The notes under the pieces: model-generated
Told to the model about the DNA's origin: nothing
Database searches by the model: none
Seen by the model: the letters and a program-made list of their open reading frames with translations, nothing else
In this document: positions 1 to 10,160 of the stretch, in pieces
How the letters are laid out: every line of letters begins with the position of its first letter
Numbering within the stretch: the stretch's first letter is position 1
Assembly: GCF_002868845.1 (NCBI RefSeq)
Contig: NZ_PKUB01000038.1
Location: 42,329-106,328 of the forward strand
Direction of reading: 5' to 3'
Length of the DNA: 64,000 nt
DNA from: Desulfuromonas sp.
Lineage (GTDB): Bacteria > Desulfobacterota > Desulfuromonadia > Desulfuromonadales > BM501
Program-made: the position numbers and the translations under genes

Positions 1-1
1 T

Positions 2-790
2 GACTTCGGCGACGACAAGGACCGGGTCATGCGCAAGGCGAACGGCAGCTACACCTACTTCGTTCCCGACGTTGCCTATCACCTCGGTAAGTGGGAACGG
101 GGCTTTACCCGGGTCGTGAACGAGCAGGGCTCTGACCACCACAGCACCGTGACCCGTGTGCGGGCCTGGCTGCAGGGGCTCGAAGCCGGCATCCCCAAGG
201 GCTGGCCCGACTACGTGCTGCACCAGATGGTGACCGTGCTGCGTGGCGGCGAGGAGGTCAAGATATCCAAGCGCGCCGGCAGCTACGTCACCCTGCGCGA
301 CCTGATCGACGAGGTCGGCCGCGACGCCACCCGCTTCTTCTTCCTCATGCGTCGCACCGACGCCCAGCTGACTTTCGACCTCGACCTGGCCAAGGAACAG
401 AGTTCCGACAATCCCGTCTACTACGTGCAGTATGCCCACGCCCGGGTCTGCAGCGTCAATCGCAACGCCGCAGAGGCGGGAGTGGCGGTGCCCGGCCTTG
501 GCGAGGTCGACTTCGACAAGCTGCTCCTCGACGAGGAGCTGGCTCTGGCTAGGCGCCTTGCCCGTTATCCGGAGACGGTTGAGGGCGCCGCCCGCAGCCT
601 TGAGCCGCACCGCGTTGTCTTCTACCTGCAGGAGTTGGCTGCCCAGTTCCACAGCTACTACAACCTCCACCGGGTCCTCGGGGAGGACCTCGAGACGAGC
701 CGGGCTCGGCTCTACCTGGTGAATACCATTCGCACCGTCCTTGCAAACGCCTTGACCCTGCTGGGGGTGTCCGCCCCCGAGCAGATGTAG
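2..790 (+). CDS. argS: Arginyl-tRNA synthetase, C-terminal part (5' end outside window)
   Basis: This is the last 262 codons of a class I aminoacyl-tRNA synthetase that charges tRNA-Arg. The reading frame is open from base 2 with no start, so the gene begins before the window. FGDDKDRV followed by [13 protein letters not shown] is typical of the ArgS catalytic core. VKISKRAG is the KMSKS-type signature, and the C-terminal 130 residues from [12 protein letters not shown] look like the DALR anticodon-binding domain. The gene stops 15 bp before the SPOR-domain gene, suggesting one transcript, an arrangement I associate with Geobacter relatives. Only the fragment can be judged, and it looks intact. 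Confidence 0.97.
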   Translation, partial: DFGDDKDRVMRKANGSYTYFVPDVAYHLGKWERGFTRVVNEQGSDHHSTVTRVRAWLQGLEAGIPKGWPDYVLHQMVTVLRGGEEVKISKRAGSYVTLRDLIDEVGRDATRFFFLMRRTDAQLTFDLDLAKEQSSDNPVYYVQYAHARVCSVNRNAAEAGVAVPGLGEVDFDKLLLDEELALARRLARYPETVEGAARSLEPHRVVFYLQELAAQFHSYYNLHRVLGEDLETSRARLYLVNTIRTVLANALTLLGVSAPEQM

Positions 791-805
791 CTGGGGAGTA
801 TCGCC

Positions 806-1474
806 ATGGTAAAACGGGTCGTCACGCGCAGCGAGCGACGCATGGAGAGGAAGAGCGCACTGGTCCTGCTGGGGCTGATCCTCGCCGTTTCCCTTGTGAG
901 TTTCGGCCTCGGGGTTCTGGTGGGTCAAAGCGGCCATCCCGAAGTTCCCGCCCCTCCGCCTGCCGCCGAGCGGGAACGCGTACCGGTGGAGAAAAAGGCG
1001 CCGCAGGCCGTGGCCCCCGCGGAGAAGCCTGCGCCGGCCAAGCCTGCCAACGCAGGGCTGACCTTTTTCGACACCCTGCCTCAGGGGCAGCAGCCTCCTC
1101 TGGGCAGCGGAATCAACCTCCCCCCCCAGGGAAGCGGCGTCAAGAAGCCCACAGCCGCGGAGTCATCCCGGACCGAATCGCCGGCTGTTCCTAAGGTGGT
1201 CTCCACCAGGGCCGTCGAGGATGCCGGGACGGCCCCCGATGGAGACTACGTCGTGCAGGTTGCCTCCTTCCGCAAAGCCGAGGAGGCCCACAAGCTCAGC
1301 CAACGTCTTCTCGGTGGCGGTTATGCGGCCTATACCCAGGAGGCCGACCTCGGCGAAAAGGGAACCTGGCATCGGGTTCTGGTCGGCCCCTTCGCCAAGA
1401 CCGACGATGCGGTTCGGACCGTTGAACGACTTCAGAAGCAGGACAAGCTCTCCGGTATCGTCAAAAAGCGCTGA
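806..1474 (+). CDS. SPOR-domain inner-membrane protein
   Basis: A 222-residue bitopic membrane protein. A basic N-terminus is followed by one hydrophobic segment at about residues 18-40, then a Pro/Ala/Lys-rich linker (about 45-140) and a C-terminal SPOR domain (about 146-222, starting GDYVVQVASF). SPOR domains bind peptidoglycan stripped of stem peptides at division sites, so a role at the septum in the periplasm is likely but is inference. ATG is preceded by GGGGAG. The gene follows argS by 15 bp. It resembles FtsN or DedD in architecture, but I cannot assign it to either. Confidence 0.88.
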   Translation: MVKRVVTRSERRMERKSALVLLGLILAVSLVSFGLGVLVGQSGHPEVPAPPPAAERERVPVEKKAPQAVAPAEKPAPAKPANAGLTFFDTLPQGQQPPLGSGINLPPQGSGVKKPTAAESSRTESPAVPKVVSTRAVEDAGTAPDGDYVVQVASFRKAEEAHKLSQRLLGGGYAAYTQEADLGEKGTWHRVLVGPFAKTDDAVRTVERLQKQDKLSGIVKKR

Positions 1475-1579
1475 GGACATCAGGGCGCCGGCAGCCGCGG
1501 TTGAGTTTGCCGTTCGCCCGGGCGGCGATTCGCCTTTTCGATCCCATCGGCAGGCTCCGGAAGAAGGCGAAAAAATGTC

Positions 1580-1608
1580 TTGACTTTGCCCGGCCATCTG
1601 GGTAAATT
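1580..1608 (+). promoter_or_regulatory. Sigma-70 type promoter of the tRNA-Met pair
   Basis: TTGACT (1580-1585) and TAAATT (1603-1608) are separated by 17 bp. The first tRNA begins 14 bp after the -10 box, which suits a stable-RNA promoter. Confidence 0.65.
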
Positions 1609-1621
1609 TCCAAGTCCCTGA

Positions 1622-1698
<77 letters not shown>

Positions 1699-1743
1699 AG
1701 GTGTCACGATCTCCCCCGGGGGAGGTCTGCTTCATACATCCAC

Positions 1744-1820
1744 GGCGGTGTAGCTCAGTTGGTTAGAGCATGCGGCTCATATCCGCAGTGTCCGGAGTTC
1801 GAATCTCTGCACCGCCACCA
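1744..1820 (+). tRNA. tRNA-Met (CAT), elongator
   Basis: A 77-nt cloverleaf with a perfectly paired acceptor (GGCGGTG/CACCGCC), encoded CCA and anticodon CAT. It lacks the initiator C1xA72 mismatch. A CAT anticodon could also be a lysidine-modified tRNA-Ile, which sequence alone cannot fully exclude. Its position directly after tRNA-fMet favours elongator Met. Confidence 0.88.
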
Positions 1821-1826
1821 TTTCGA

Positions 1827-1863
1827 CGCAAAACCCTCTCCGGTTTCCGGAGGGGGTTTTGCG
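1827..1863 (+). terminator. Terminator of the tRNA pair
   Basis: Inverted repeat with 17-nt arms (1827-1843 and 1847-1863, one G-U pair) and a 3-nt loop. The arms end in A4/T4 runs, so it may work in both directions. It begins 7 bp after the tRNA CCA and shows that a tilS start before 1898 would lie inside the terminator. Confidence 0.8.
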
Positions 1864-1897
1864 TTTGTGCCCCGCGCCTCCCATCCCTGAAAGCGCC

Positions 1898-3277
1898 ATG
1901 ATCGAGACGGTTCGTGGGAAACTGCTGGAAGAAGGCCTGGTCTCCGCCGGAGACCGGGTCCTTGTTGCGGTTTCCGGCGGAGCCGATTCGGTGGCCCTGC
2001 TGCACTTGCTTCATTCCCTTGGCCATCAACTCGACCTTGTCCTGTCCGTCGCTCACCTCGATCACGGAATTCGCCCAGAAAGCGTTGACGACGCCGATTT
2101 CGTGCGCCGTCTCTGTCGTGACCTGGACGTTTCCCTGACTGTCGAGAGGGTGGATCTCCCCAGCCTCGCACGGGAGCGGCGTCAGGGGCTGGAGGAGGCT
2201 GCCCGGGATGTGCGCCGCAGCTTTCTGCTGGAAGTGGCGGGACGGGAGGGGAGCGCTGCGATCGCTCTCGGGCACCACCGGGGGGATCAGGCCGAAACCT
2301 TTCTTCACCGCCTGGTGAGAGGGAGTGGAACCACCGGTCTGGCGGCCATGCAGCCGAAGAGCGGCCCCTTCATTCGCCCCCTGTTGGAAGTGTCGAAGGC
2401 CCAGATTCTAGACTATCTCGCCCGGCACGGCCTCGGCCACGTCGAAGACGGCAGCAATGCTGATCTTGCCTTGACCCGCAATCGAATCCGCCATGAACTT
2501 CTGCCCCTTTTGAGGCAGTTCAATCCCCGGATCGAAGAGCACTTTGCCCGGCTCAGCAAGCGCTTGGCCGGGGAGGAGGATTTCTGGCGCGGCGAGGAAC
2601 TGCGGGCCCTGGAGCGGGTCGGCCGCGTCGAGGCCGGCGAACTCTGGCTGGAGCGGGAGGGTCTTCTGGCCCTTCACCCCGCACTGCGCAGTCGGGTGCT
2701 GCGCCGTGCCCTGGCGCAGGTGCGCGGGAGTTCCATGGGGATCTGCGCCGCGCACATCGAAGCCCTGGATGAGGTCCTGTCCGGCCGGCGCCCCCAGGCC
2801 GAATGCCACCTGCCGGGGGCTTGGGCAGCTCGCCGCTACGACCGGCTGTGGTTGCGACGGAGTCCTCCCGGGCCAGCACCGGTCGTTTCACTGTCCATTC
2901 CCGGCCCGGGGCGCTATCGCCTGCCGGATGGCAATGAACTGGCCGTCAGTCTGGAGGACGGTGCTTGGGGCGAAGGCCGTGATGCCGTTGAATTCGCCGC
3001 CGCGAAGGTTTCCTTCCCCCTTCTGGTTCGGACCGTTCGCCCCGGCGACCGGTTCCGTCCCTCGGGGATGGAGGGCAGGAAAAAGCTCAAGGATTTCTTT
3101 GTCGATGAGAAGGTCGATACCGAGGCGCGCGGCCGGATTCTCCTGGTAGAGGCATTCGGAGAAATCTTGTGGGTCGCGGGGGTGAGGCGATGCGAGGGAG
3201 CCCGCCCCGAGGACGCTTCAGGCACTGTGTTGAGGATGGTCTTGAACCGTCAGGGAGTTTCGACAATTCGGTTGTGA
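1898..3277 (+). CDS. tilS: tRNA(Ile)-lysidine synthase
   Basis: A 459-residue enzyme that ligates lysine to C34 of the CAT-anticodon tRNA-Ile, so that the tRNA reads AUA and is charged with Ile. SGGADS at residues 26-31 is the PP-loop ATP-pyrophosphatase signature. The LGHHRGDQAETFLHRL region follows as expected, and a C-terminal domain (about 375-455, with GDRFRPSG) matches the TilS C-terminal module. I use ATG 1898. An upstream TTG at 1859 falls in the tRNA terminator and adds 13 unrelated residues. It lies 101 bp before ftsH, as in other Desulfuromonadales. Confidence 0.95.
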   Translation: MIETVRGKLLEEGLVSAGDRVLVAVSGGADSVALLHLLHSLGHQLDLVLSVAHLDHGIRPESVDDADFVRRLCRDLDVSLTVERVDLPSLARERRQGLEEAARDVRRSFLLEVAGREGSAAIALGHHRGDQAETFLHRLVRGSGTTGLAAMQPKSGPFIRPLLEVSKAQILDYLARHGLGHVEDGSNADLALTRNRIRHELLPLLRQFNPRIEEHFARLSKRLAGEEDFWRGEELRALERVGRVEAGELWLEREGLLALHPALRSRVLRRALAQVRGSSMGICAAHIEALDEVLSGRRPQAECHLPGAWAARRYDRLWLRRSPPGPAPVVSLSIPGPGRYRLPDGNELAVSLEDGAWGEGRDAVEFAAAKVSFPLLVRTVRPGDRFRPSGMEGRKKLKDFFVDEKVDTEARGRILLVEAFGEILWVAGVRRCEGARPEDASGTVLRMVLNRQGVSTIRL

Positions 3278-3378
3278 AATCACGGGGTTTGTGATAGATT
3301 TCGTTCTGGTCAACGTGCCGTCGCAGTTTTTAATGGGGGCTGGCGCGACCGCAAAAACTACCGGCTTTAGGGGGAAAT

Positions 3379-5253
3379 GTGAATCAGTTCTATAAAAATC
3401 TCGCGCTGTGGCTGGTCATCTCACTGGTGATGATCCTGCTTTTCAACATGATGACCCAGAAGGACCGCGATCAGGTGCCCATCACCTACACGGCTTTCCT
3501 GGAAGCCGTGGATGAGGGGAAGGTCCGCGAGGTTACGGTCCAGGGCTCTACCGTCGAGGGGAAGTATCAGGACGATGAGTCGTTCAAAACCTACACGCCC
3601 GAAGACCCCAGCTTGATCGTCGAGCTTCGCGAGAAGGGGGTTGTCATTCAGGCCAAACCCCAGGAGGACCGGAGCTTCTGGTTTACCCTGATGGTCTCAT
3701 GGGGGCCGATCCTTCTTTTGATCGGGGTCTGGATCTTCTTCATGCGGCAGATGCAGTCCGGCGGCGGAAAGGCGATGAGTTTCGGCAAGAGCAAGGCCAA
3801 GCTCCTCTCCGAAACCCAGGGGCAAGTCACTTTCAAGGATGTAGCCGGTATTGACGAGGCCAAGGACGAGTTGGAAGAGATCGTCTCTTACCTCAAGGAT
3901 CCAAAGAAGTTTACCCGCCTCGGCGGGCGCATTCCCAAGGGGGTGTTGTTGGTCGGTTCGCCCGGAACCGGCAAGACCCTTCTGGCCCGGGCCATCGCAG
4001 GGGAGGCGGGGGTGCCCTTCTTCTCCATCTCGGGCTCCGATTTCGTGGAGATGTTCGTCGGGGTCGGCGCGAGCCGGGTCCGGGATCTCTTCGTCCAGGG
4101 CAAGAAAAACGCTCCCTGCATCATCTTCATTGACGAGATCGACGCTGTCGGCCGCCACCGCGGCGCCGGTCTGGGCGGCGGCCATGACGAGCGGGAGCAG
4201 ACCCTCAATCAGTTGTTGGTCGAGATGGACGGCTTCGAGTCGAACGAGGGGGTGATCCTTATCGCCGCCACCAACCGTCCCGATGTCCTCGACCCGGCTC
4301 TGCTGCGCCCCGGGCGATTCGATCGGCAGGTGGTGGTGCCCCGTCCCGATATCAAGGGGCGGTCCAAGATCCTTCAGGTTCACGCGCGCAAGGTGCCCCT
4401 CGATCCGAGCGTCGATCTTGAGGTGGTTGCCAAGGGGACTCCCGGCTTCTCCGGCGCGGATCTTGCCAACTTGGTGAACGAGGCGGCCCTGCTTGCGGCG
4501 CGGCGGAGCAAGACCCAGGTGGAGAACGAGGATCTGGATGCGGCCAAGGACAAGGTGATGATGGGTGCCGAGCGACGCTCCATGGTCATCACCGAGGAAG
4601 AGAAGAAAGTCACCGCCTACCACGAGGCCGGCCATGCCCTGGTGGCGATGTTCATCCCCGGGGCCGACCCGGTTCACAAGGTGTCCATCATCCCTCGCGG
4701 CAGGGCCATGGGGGTAACCATGTACCTGCCCGAGGAGGAGAAGTACAACGAGACCAAGGAGGGGCTGCACACCAAGATCTGTACCCTGCTCGGCGGGCGG
4801 GTGGCCGAAGAACTGAGCTTCTCGACCATTACCAGCGGCGCGAGCAACGATCTGGAGCGGGCGACGGCTATCGCCCGCAAGATGGTCTGCGAGTGGGGGA
4901 TGAGCGACAAAATCGGCCCGGTGACCTTCGGCGAGAAAGAAGGGGAGGTCTTCCTGGGGCGCGACATGGGACACGTCAAAAACTACAGCGAGGCGACGGC
5001 CATCGAGATCGATGGCGAGATTCGCGACATCGTGAAGGCCAACTACGACCGCACCCGCGACATCCTCACTGCCCACAAGGACAGCCTGGTCGAGGTGTCC
5101 GAGGCCCTGCTGGAGCGGGAAAACCTGGACGGTGCGGAGATCCGCCGGATGGTCTTCGGCGAAGCGTCTGCAGCATCGGGAGACGGCGGCGGCGAAACCG
5201 TGGCGCCCGGTGCCGGTCCCTGCGTCGAAGAATCCGTTTCCCCGACGGAATAG
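3379..5253 (+). CDS. ftsH: ATP-dependent zinc metalloprotease FtsH
   Basis: A 624-residue membrane-anchored AAA+ protease that degrades misfolded membrane proteins and short-lived regulators. Two transmembrane segments (about 7-25 and 105-125) flank the periplasmic domain. Walker A is GSPGTGKT (about 193-200), Walker B is FIDEID (about 250-255), and the zinc site is HEAGH (415-419). The length is normal for the family. The start is GTG 3379, with AGGGGGAA just upstream. The TAG stop is immediately followed by the folP ATG with no spacer, so the two are translationally coupled. Confidence 0.98.
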   Translation: MNQFYKNLALWLVISLVMILLFNMMTQKDRDQVPITYTAFLEAVDEGKVREVTVQGSTVEGKYQDDESFKTYTPEDPSLIVELREKGVVIQAKPQEDRSFWFTLMVSWGPILLLIGVWIFFMRQMQSGGGKAMSFGKSKAKLLSETQGQVTFKDVAGIDEAKDELEEIVSYLKDPKKFTRLGGRIPKGVLLVGSPGTGKTLLARAIAGEAGVPFFSISGSDFVEMFVGVGASRVRDLFVQGKKNAPCIIFIDEIDAVGRHRGAGLGGGHDEREQTLNQLLVEMDGFESNEGVILIAATNRPDVLDPALLRPGRFDRQVVVPRPDIKGRSKILQVHARKVPLDPSVDLEVVAKGTPGFSGADLANLVNEAALLAARRSKTQVENEDLDAAKDKVMMGAERRSMVITEEEKKVTAYHEAGHALVAMFIPGADPVHKVSIIPRGRAMGVTMYLPEEEKYNETKEGLHTKICTLLGGRVAEELSFSTITSGASNDLERATAIARKMVCEWGMSDKIGPVTFGEKEGEVFLGRDMGHVKNYSEATAIEIDGEIRDIVKANYDRTRDILTAHKDSLVEVSEALLERENLDGAEIRRMVFGEASAASGDGGGETVAPGAGPCVEESVSPTE

Positions 5254-6471
5254 ATGGCCTTCACGCCGCGCCTTCTCTGTATCGAGGACGAGCGCCAGGG
5301 ACACCGGGAAATCCTTCGGATCGGAGCCGACCCCTCCGGAGCCGAGCGCATGGCCGCCAAGATGGTGCGGACCCTGATCAAGATCCAGGGGGTTTCCTGT
5401 CGGGCGGCCAATATCCTCAAACAGGAGATGCTTGCAATCGGCGGGGATGCGGCCGTGGCAAGGGGCAGTGTGTCCTGCGCCATTCCCGAGACCGACGTTA
5501 TTCTCATCGGGTCCCTCAAGACGCTCCGCCAGTTGTGCCGGCGCCTGCCCAGTCAACCTTTCGGTCTGGCGGAACTCGCTGCTGACATCGGTCGGTTGCT
5601 GCAGCGCCTGGATCATCCCCCGCTGCATCTCGAGGGGCGATCATGCCGGTTGAGCCTGCAGAGGCCGCTGGTCATGGGGATCTTGAACGTCACCCCCGAC
5701 TCCTTCTCCGACGGCGGATGCTTCGCCTCCCCGGAGCGGGCCCTGCAAAGGGCCCGTCAGATGGTGGAGGAAGGGGCCGATATCATTGACGTCGGCGGGG
5801 AGAGCACCCGTCCCGGGGCGCCGCCCGTGGCTCTCGATGAGGAGCTGGACCGGGTGGTCCCGATCGTGAAGGCCCTGCGCCGGGATCTCGATGTTCCCGT
5901 CTCCGTCGATACCACCAAAGCCGTCGTGGCCCGGGAGGCTGTTGCCGCAGGTGCCGAATTCGTCAACGATGTCAGCGGTCTTCGCTTTGATCCCGAGATG
6001 GCGGAGACGGTTGCGCGAGGCGGTGCTGGGCTGTTCCTGATGCATACCCGGGGGCGTCCCGAGCAGATGCAAAGTGACACGCGCTACGGCGACCTGCTCG
6101 GGGAGATATGCGACTACCTGGAGCATAGTCTGAAGCTGGCCCGGGAGGCGGGGGTGTCGGAGAGCAAGATCGCCCTCGACCCCGGCATCGGTTTCGGCAA
6201 GGACCTCGAGGGAAACCTGGAAATCCTACGCCGCCTCGGCGAGTTGCGGGCTCTGGGACGACCGATTCTGCTGGGAACGTCGCGCAAGAGTTTTGTCGGC
6301 ACGGTGCTCGGCCGCAAGGAGCCCGGGGATCGCCTCTCCGGGACGCTGGCCACCGTCGCTCTCGGCGTGGCCCAAGGCGCCCGGATTTTCCGGGTCCATG
6401 ACGTGGGGCCGGCCCGGGAGGCGGCGCTGATGGCCTCGGCGGTCTGCTGGCAGGAACAGGCCGGGGAGTGA
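5254..6471 (+). CDS. folP: Dihydropteroate synthase with N-terminal extension
   Basis: A 405-residue protein whose C-terminal part (about 138-400) is a TIM-barrel dihydropteroate synthase condensing p-aminobenzoate with the pterin pyrophosphate for folate. Visible signatures are MGILNVTPDSFSDGG, GGESTRPGA, a DPGIGFGK motif and SRKSF. The first 130 or so residues form an additional domain (IGADPSGAERMAAK, GVSCRAANILKQEMLAIGGDAAVARG) that is absent from the standard 280-residue enzyme. I believe the extension also occurs in related delta-proteobacteria and some clostridia, but its function is unknown to me. ATG abuts the ftsH stop. Confidence 0.95.
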   Translation: MAFTPRLLCIEDERQGHREILRIGADPSGAERMAAKMVRTLIKIQGVSCRAANILKQEMLAIGGDAAVARGSVSCAIPETDVILIGSLKTLRQLCRRLPSQPFGLAELAADIGRLLQRLDHPPLHLEGRSCRLSLQRPLVMGILNVTPDSFSDGGCFASPERALQRARQMVEEGADIIDVGGESTRPGAPPVALDEELDRVVPIVKALRRDLDVPVSVDTTKAVVAREAVAAGAEFVNDVSGLRFDPEMAETVARGGAGLFLMHTRGRPEQMQSDTRYGDLLGEICDYLEHSLKLAREAGVSESKIALDPGIGFGKDLEGNLEILRRLGELRALGRPILLGTSRKSFVGTVLGRKEPGDRLSGTLATVALGVAQGARIFRVHDVGPAREAALMASAVCWQEQAGE

Positions 6472-6587
6472 CGCAGGATTCGAACCGGCTGGGTGGTTCG
6501 AGGCAGCTGCCGGATGAGCAGGATGCGGAGAGATTGCCCGGACCGAATCGGCCGGGCGGGGTTGATTCTGACTGAGGCCTGGGTGCG

Positions 6588-7376
6588 ATGAGCGGACTGC
6601 TCGACTTTCTCAAAGACTTCCGGTGGCTGCTCGACCTGCTCGACATCGCCTTGGTCGCCTACATCATCTATCGCATCATCCTGCTCATCAAGTGGACCCG
6701 CGCCGTCCAGATGCTCCTCGGCCTGGCGGTTATCCTGATCGTCTACGTGATCTCCCAGGCGACGGGGCTCTACACCCTGCGCTGGCTGCTGGACAACTTC
6801 CTCTCCTCCATCATTCTGGTCATCATCGTCATCTTCCAGAGTGATATCCGCCGCGCCCTCATGCACGTGGGGCGCAATCCCTTTTTTGCCGATCTCTCCT
6901 ATCGCGAGGAGACCGAGGTCATGGAGGAGCTGGTCAGGGCCAGCGTCAACATGGCCAACAAGCGCATCGGCGCCCTGATCGTCATCGAGCGCGAGACCGG
7001 CCTCAAGGATTTTCTCGAGGTCGGGGTGGAGATCGACGCCAAAGTCTCCAGCGACCTGATCGCTTCCATTTTTCTGCCGTACTCACCCATTCACGACGGA
7101 GCCCTGGTCATCCAGCAGGGCCGCCTCAAGCGGGCCGGCTGTTTTCTGCCCCTGACCCAGAATCCCAATGTCAGCAAGGCCCTCGGCACCCGGCACCGGG
7201 CTGCCATCGGCCTGACCGAACTGGTCGATGCGGTGGCCATCGTCGTGTCGGAGGAGACGGGCAAGATCTCGGTGGTGGTCGGGGGACGCATCACCCGGGA
7301 TCTCGACTCCACAACCCTGAAGCGGGTTTTGAAGCGGCTGCTCGAGCCCCGCCCCGCCAAGAAGAAGAGTACCTGA
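6588..7376 (+). CDS. cdaA: Diadenylate cyclase (c-di-AMP synthase)
   Basis: A 262-residue membrane enzyme making cyclic di-AMP from two ATP. Three hydrophobic helices occupy about residues 10-90, followed by the DisA_N catalytic domain. The nucleotide-binding DGA motif is at 170-172 (IHDGALVIQ) and the RHR motif at 202-204 (GTRHRAAIGL); both are required in this family. It lies 116 bp after folP and 2 bp before the YbbR gene, then glmM. The cdaA-cdaR-glmM cluster is conserved in Firmicutes, where the two partner proteins modulate cyclase activity, so the same may hold here. Confidence 0.95.
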   Translation: MSGLLDFLKDFRWLLDLLDIALVAYIIYRIILLIKWTRAVQMLLGLAVILIVYVISQATGLYTLRWLLDNFLSSIILVIIVIFQSDIRRALMHVGRNPFFADLSYREETEVMEELVRASVNMANKRIGALIVIERETGLKDFLEVGVEIDAKVSSDLIASIFLPYSPIHDGALVIQQGRLKRAGCFLPLTQNPNVSKALGTRHRAAIGLTELVDAVAIVVSEETGKISVVVGGRITRDLDSTTLKRVLKRLLEPRPAKKKST

Positions 7377-7378
7377 CC

Positions 7379-8062
7379 ATGCTCAAGCTACTGACCGAAA
7401 ACTGGCTGCTGAAACTGCTGTCCCTCGTCTTCGCCCTGGTGATGTGGTTTTTCGTCATGGGGGAGCAGAACCTTGAGGTCGGTTATGCAGTGCAGCTCGA
7501 ACTGCAGAACGTTCCTTCGGGGATGATGGTCTCCAACGAGGTGCCCCGCCTGGTCGATGTGCGCATCAGCGGTCCACGCACAATACTGGCAAATCTGAGC
7601 CCGGCCGATATCGGGATCTCCGTTGACCTGAAGGATCTGCAACCGGGCCTGACCTCCTTCAAGCGCTTGGAGGAGCGTCTCAATATTCCCCGCGCTCTGA
7701 AGGTCACCCGGCTCTCGCCCTCCTTCGTTGATGTGAAGCTGGAGCGGGTCAAGGAAAAGTCGGTTCCGATCCGGGTTGTTCTGGCGGGGGCCCCCGCCGA
7801 GGGCTTTCAGGTCATCTCGGTGCGGACCGAGCCGAAATCGGCAACGGTGCTGGGTGCCGAGAGTGAGCTGAAGGATGTGGCCGAGGTGGTTACCGAAGTT
7901 GTGGATCTGGCACAAGTCAGGGAGAGTTTCACCCTCATGGTCCCCTTCAACTACGAAGGGCGCTATACCTCCCTAAAGGAACAAAAGACGGCGGAGGTTC
8001 AGGTGACTATTGAGTCGGTCGAACCAGTCGATCCGGGAGAACAAGGAGGGAAAATCGAGTGA
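7379..8062 (+). CDS. YbbR-domain protein, CdaA partner (CdaR-like)
   Basis: A 227-residue protein with one N-terminal membrane helix (about 9-25, [16 protein letters not shown]) and extracytoplasmic YbbR-like repeats (about 35-215). In Firmicutes the YbbR protein CdaR binds and modulates the diadenylate cyclase CdaA. The gene begins 2 bp after cdaA stops and its TGA overlaps the glmM start, so all three are probably co-expressed. The protein is shorter than Firmicutes CdaR because it has fewer repeats. Confidence 0.87.
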   Translation: MLKLLTENWLLKLLSLVFALVMWFFVMGEQNLEVGYAVQLELQNVPSGMMVSNEVPRLVDVRISGPRTILANLSPADIGISVDLKDLQPGLTSFKRLEERLNIPRALKVTRLSPSFVDVKLERVKEKSVPIRVVLAGAPAEGFQVISVRTEPKSATVLGAESELKDVAEVVTEVVDLAQVRESFTLMVPFNYEGRYTSLKEQKTAEVQVTIESVEPVDPGEQGGKIE

Positions 8063-9432
8063 TGAAAAAGAAGCTTTTTGGCACCGACGGGGTCAGGGGC
8101 GTGGCCAACATCCACCCCATGACCACCGAGATGGCCATGCAGTTGGGGCGTGCCGCGGGCTACGTGTTCAAGAAGGAAAATAAGCGGCACCGGGTGGTCA
8201 TTGGCAAGGACACCCGGCTTTCGGGATACATGATCGAGAATGCCCTGGCCGCCGGCATCTGCTCCATGGGGGTCGATGTCCTCCAGGTCGGCCCACTGCC
8301 GACGCCGGGGATCGCCTTCATCACCTCCTCCATGCGCGCCGACGCCGGGGTGGTGATCTCCGCTTCCCACAATCCCTACCAGGACAACGGGATCAAGTTC
8401 TTCTCCCGGGACGGGTTCAAGCTTCCCGATGAAACCGAGCTGGAGATCGAGGAACTGATCTTCTCCCACAAGATCGATTCGTTGCGTCCTACGGCTGCGG
8501 AGGTGGGCAAGGCTTTTCGCATCGACGACGCCCAGGGGCGCTATGTCGTCTTTCTCAAACATGCATTTCCCCGAGACCTCGACCTGACAGGGTTGCGCAT
8601 CGTTCTGGATTGCGCCAACGGGGCGGCCTACAAGGTGGCGCCGGCGGTTCTCGAGGAACTCGGTGCCGAGGTCATCCGCTTCGGGATTTCCCCCAACGGC
8701 ACCAACATCAATTCCGGCTGCGGTTCCCTTTATCCCAATGTGATCGCCGAGGCGGTCCAGGAGTACCGGGCGGACCTGGGCATGGCCCTCGACGGGGATG
8801 CGGACCGGGTGATTTTCGTCGACGAGTTCGGCAGTGAAGTCGACGGCGACCACATCATGGCTATCTGTGCAACGCGCATGCTGGCCGAGAAGCGACTGCA
8901 CAAAAACACTCTCGTGGCCACGGTGATGAGTAACATGGGCCTTGATATCGCTCTTCGCAAGGCAGGGGGCAAGGTTGTCAAAACGGCGGTCGGCGACCGC
9001 TACGTGGTGGAAGAGATGCGCCGCCACGGCTATAATCTCGGTGGAGAGCAGTCGGGGCACATGATTTTCCTCGACCACAATACCACCGGCGACGGGATGA
9101 TCTCCGCCCTGCAACTTCTTGCCATCATGCAGCAGACCGGAAAACCCCTCTCTGAATTGGCCAGGGTGATGGTCGCTCTGCCCCAGGTGCTGGTCAACGT
9201 GCGGGTGGCCGAACGCCGTGATCTCAAGGAAGTTCCCGAGGTGCAAAAGGTTATTGAGGCTGCTGAAAAGAAGCTCGGTTCCGAAGGCCGGGTTCTGGTG
9301 CGCTACTCGGGGACTGAACCGCTGTTGAGGGTCATGCTGGAGGGCCAGGACAAGTACCAGGTCACCGAGTTGGCTCACGAGATCGGGTTGGCCATCGAAA
9401 AGCACATGGGCGGCAAGAGGGAGGGTAAGTAG
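8062..9432 (+). CDS. glmM: Phosphoglucosamine mutase
   Basis: A 456-residue enzyme converting glucosamine-6-phosphate to glucosamine-1-phosphate for UDP-GlcNAc, and so for peptidoglycan and lipopolysaccharide. The phosphoserine loop ISASHNP places the catalytic Ser at 102. The metal loop LDGDADR and the C-terminal [10 protein letters not shown] phosphate-binding loop are intact. ATG 8062 overlaps the preceding TGA by one base. GTG 8059 is in frame one codon earlier and cannot be excluded. AAGGAGGG (8043-8050) serves either start. In Firmicutes GlmM is inhibited by or interacts with CdaA. Confidence 0.97.
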   Translation: MKKKLFGTDGVRGVANIHPMTTEMAMQLGRAAGYVFKKENKRHRVVIGKDTRLSGYMIENALAAGICSMGVDVLQVGPLPTPGIAFITSSMRADAGVVISASHNPYQDNGIKFFSRDGFKLPDETELEIEELIFSHKIDSLRPTAAEVGKAFRIDDAQGRYVVFLKHAFPRDLDLTGLRIVLDCANGAAYKVAPAVLEELGAEVIRFGISPNGTNINSGCGSLYPNVIAEAVQEYRADLGMALDGDADRVIFVDEFGSEVDGDHIMAICATRMLAEKRLHKNTLVATVMSNMGLDIALRKAGGKVVKTAVGDRYVVEEMRRHGYNLGGEQSGHMIFLDHNTTGDGMISALQLLAIMQQTGKPLSELARVMVALPQVLVNVRVAERRDLKEVPEVQKVIEAAEKKLGSEGRVLVRYSGTEPLLRVMLEGQDKYQVTELAHEIGLAIEKHMGGKREGK

Positions 9433-9434
9433 CC

Positions 9435-10160
9435 GTGGCTATGCTGGGAGTCAATGTGGACCATGTCGCCACCGTGCGCCAGGCCCGGGGGACCGTGGAG
9501 CCAGACCCGGTGACCGCCGCCGCCCTGGCGGAACTGGCCGGGGCCGACAGCATCACCGTCCATCTTCGCGAAGACCGGCGCCACATCCAGGATCGGGACG
9601 TGGAGCTGTTGCGGCAGACGGTCAAGACGCGGCTCAACCTGGAGATGGCGGCTACCGAGGAGATGGTGGCGATTGCCCTGCGGGTGCGGCCGGACTGCGT
9701 CACCCTCGTGCCGGAGAAGCGGGAGGAGCTGACCACCGAGGGTGGGCTTGACGTCCTTCAGCACCGCGCCCACCTTCAGGAGGCGATCGGGCGGATGCGC
9801 GCGGAGGGGCTGCCGGTCAGTCTGTTCGTCGATCCCGACCCGGCTCAGATCCGGGCAGCCCGGGACGTGGAGGCGGACCTGGTGGAGATCCACACCGGGA
9901 CCTATTGCGATGCTCCCGGGGCGGCGGAGCGCTCCGCCGAACTGGCCAAGCTGGAGGCGGCGATCCGGGAGGGCCGTGGGCAGGGCCTGGGAGTCAACGC
10001 CGGGCACGGCCTCGACTACCGCAACATTCAGCCCGTGGTCGCCCTCGGCGGGGTGGAGGAATTCAATATCGGTCACAGCATCGTATCCCGGGCCGTCCTG
10101 GTCGGCTTGGAGCGCGCCGTGGGGGAGATGCTGGGTCTCGTTCGGGGCGGAGTGTTTTGA
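9435..10160 (+). CDS. pdxJ: Pyridoxine 5'-phosphate synthase
   Basis: A 241-residue TIM-barrel enzyme that condenses 1-deoxyxylulose-5-phosphate with 3-amino-2-oxopropyl phosphate to give pyridoxine phosphate. The N-terminus [16 protein letters not shown] is diagnostic, as are [11 protein letters not shown] and [15 protein letters not shown] 9435 is preferred over ATG 9441 because it gives the usual MAxLGVN beginning. It is 2 bp after glmM, and its TGA overlaps the acpS start, continuing the compact operon. Confidence 0.96.
   Translation: MAMLGVNVDHVATVRQARGTVEPDPVTAAALAELAGADSITVHLREDRRHIQDRDVELLRQTVKTRLNLEMAATEEMVAIALRVRPDCVTLVPEKREELTTEGGLDVLQHRAHLQEAIGRMRAEGLPVSLFVDPDPAQIRAARDVEADLVEIHTGTYCDAPGAAERSAELAKLEAAIREGRGQGLGVNAGHGLDYRNIQPVVALGGVEEFNIGHSIVSRAVLVGLERAVGEMLGLVRGGVF

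Noticed and set aside
3697..5628. Very long antisense open frame opposite ftsH and folP (643 codons), with similar ones opposite glmM and cimA
   Set aside because: They mirror third-position GC bias of well-recognised plus-strand genes, have low-complexity His/Gly/Leu-rich translations, and show no domain or ribosome-binding site.
6470..6520. T-arm-like sequence GGATTCGAACC suggesting a minus-strand tRNA
   Set aside because: The T-stem has a mismatch and no anticodon arm, D-arm or acceptor can be built around it.
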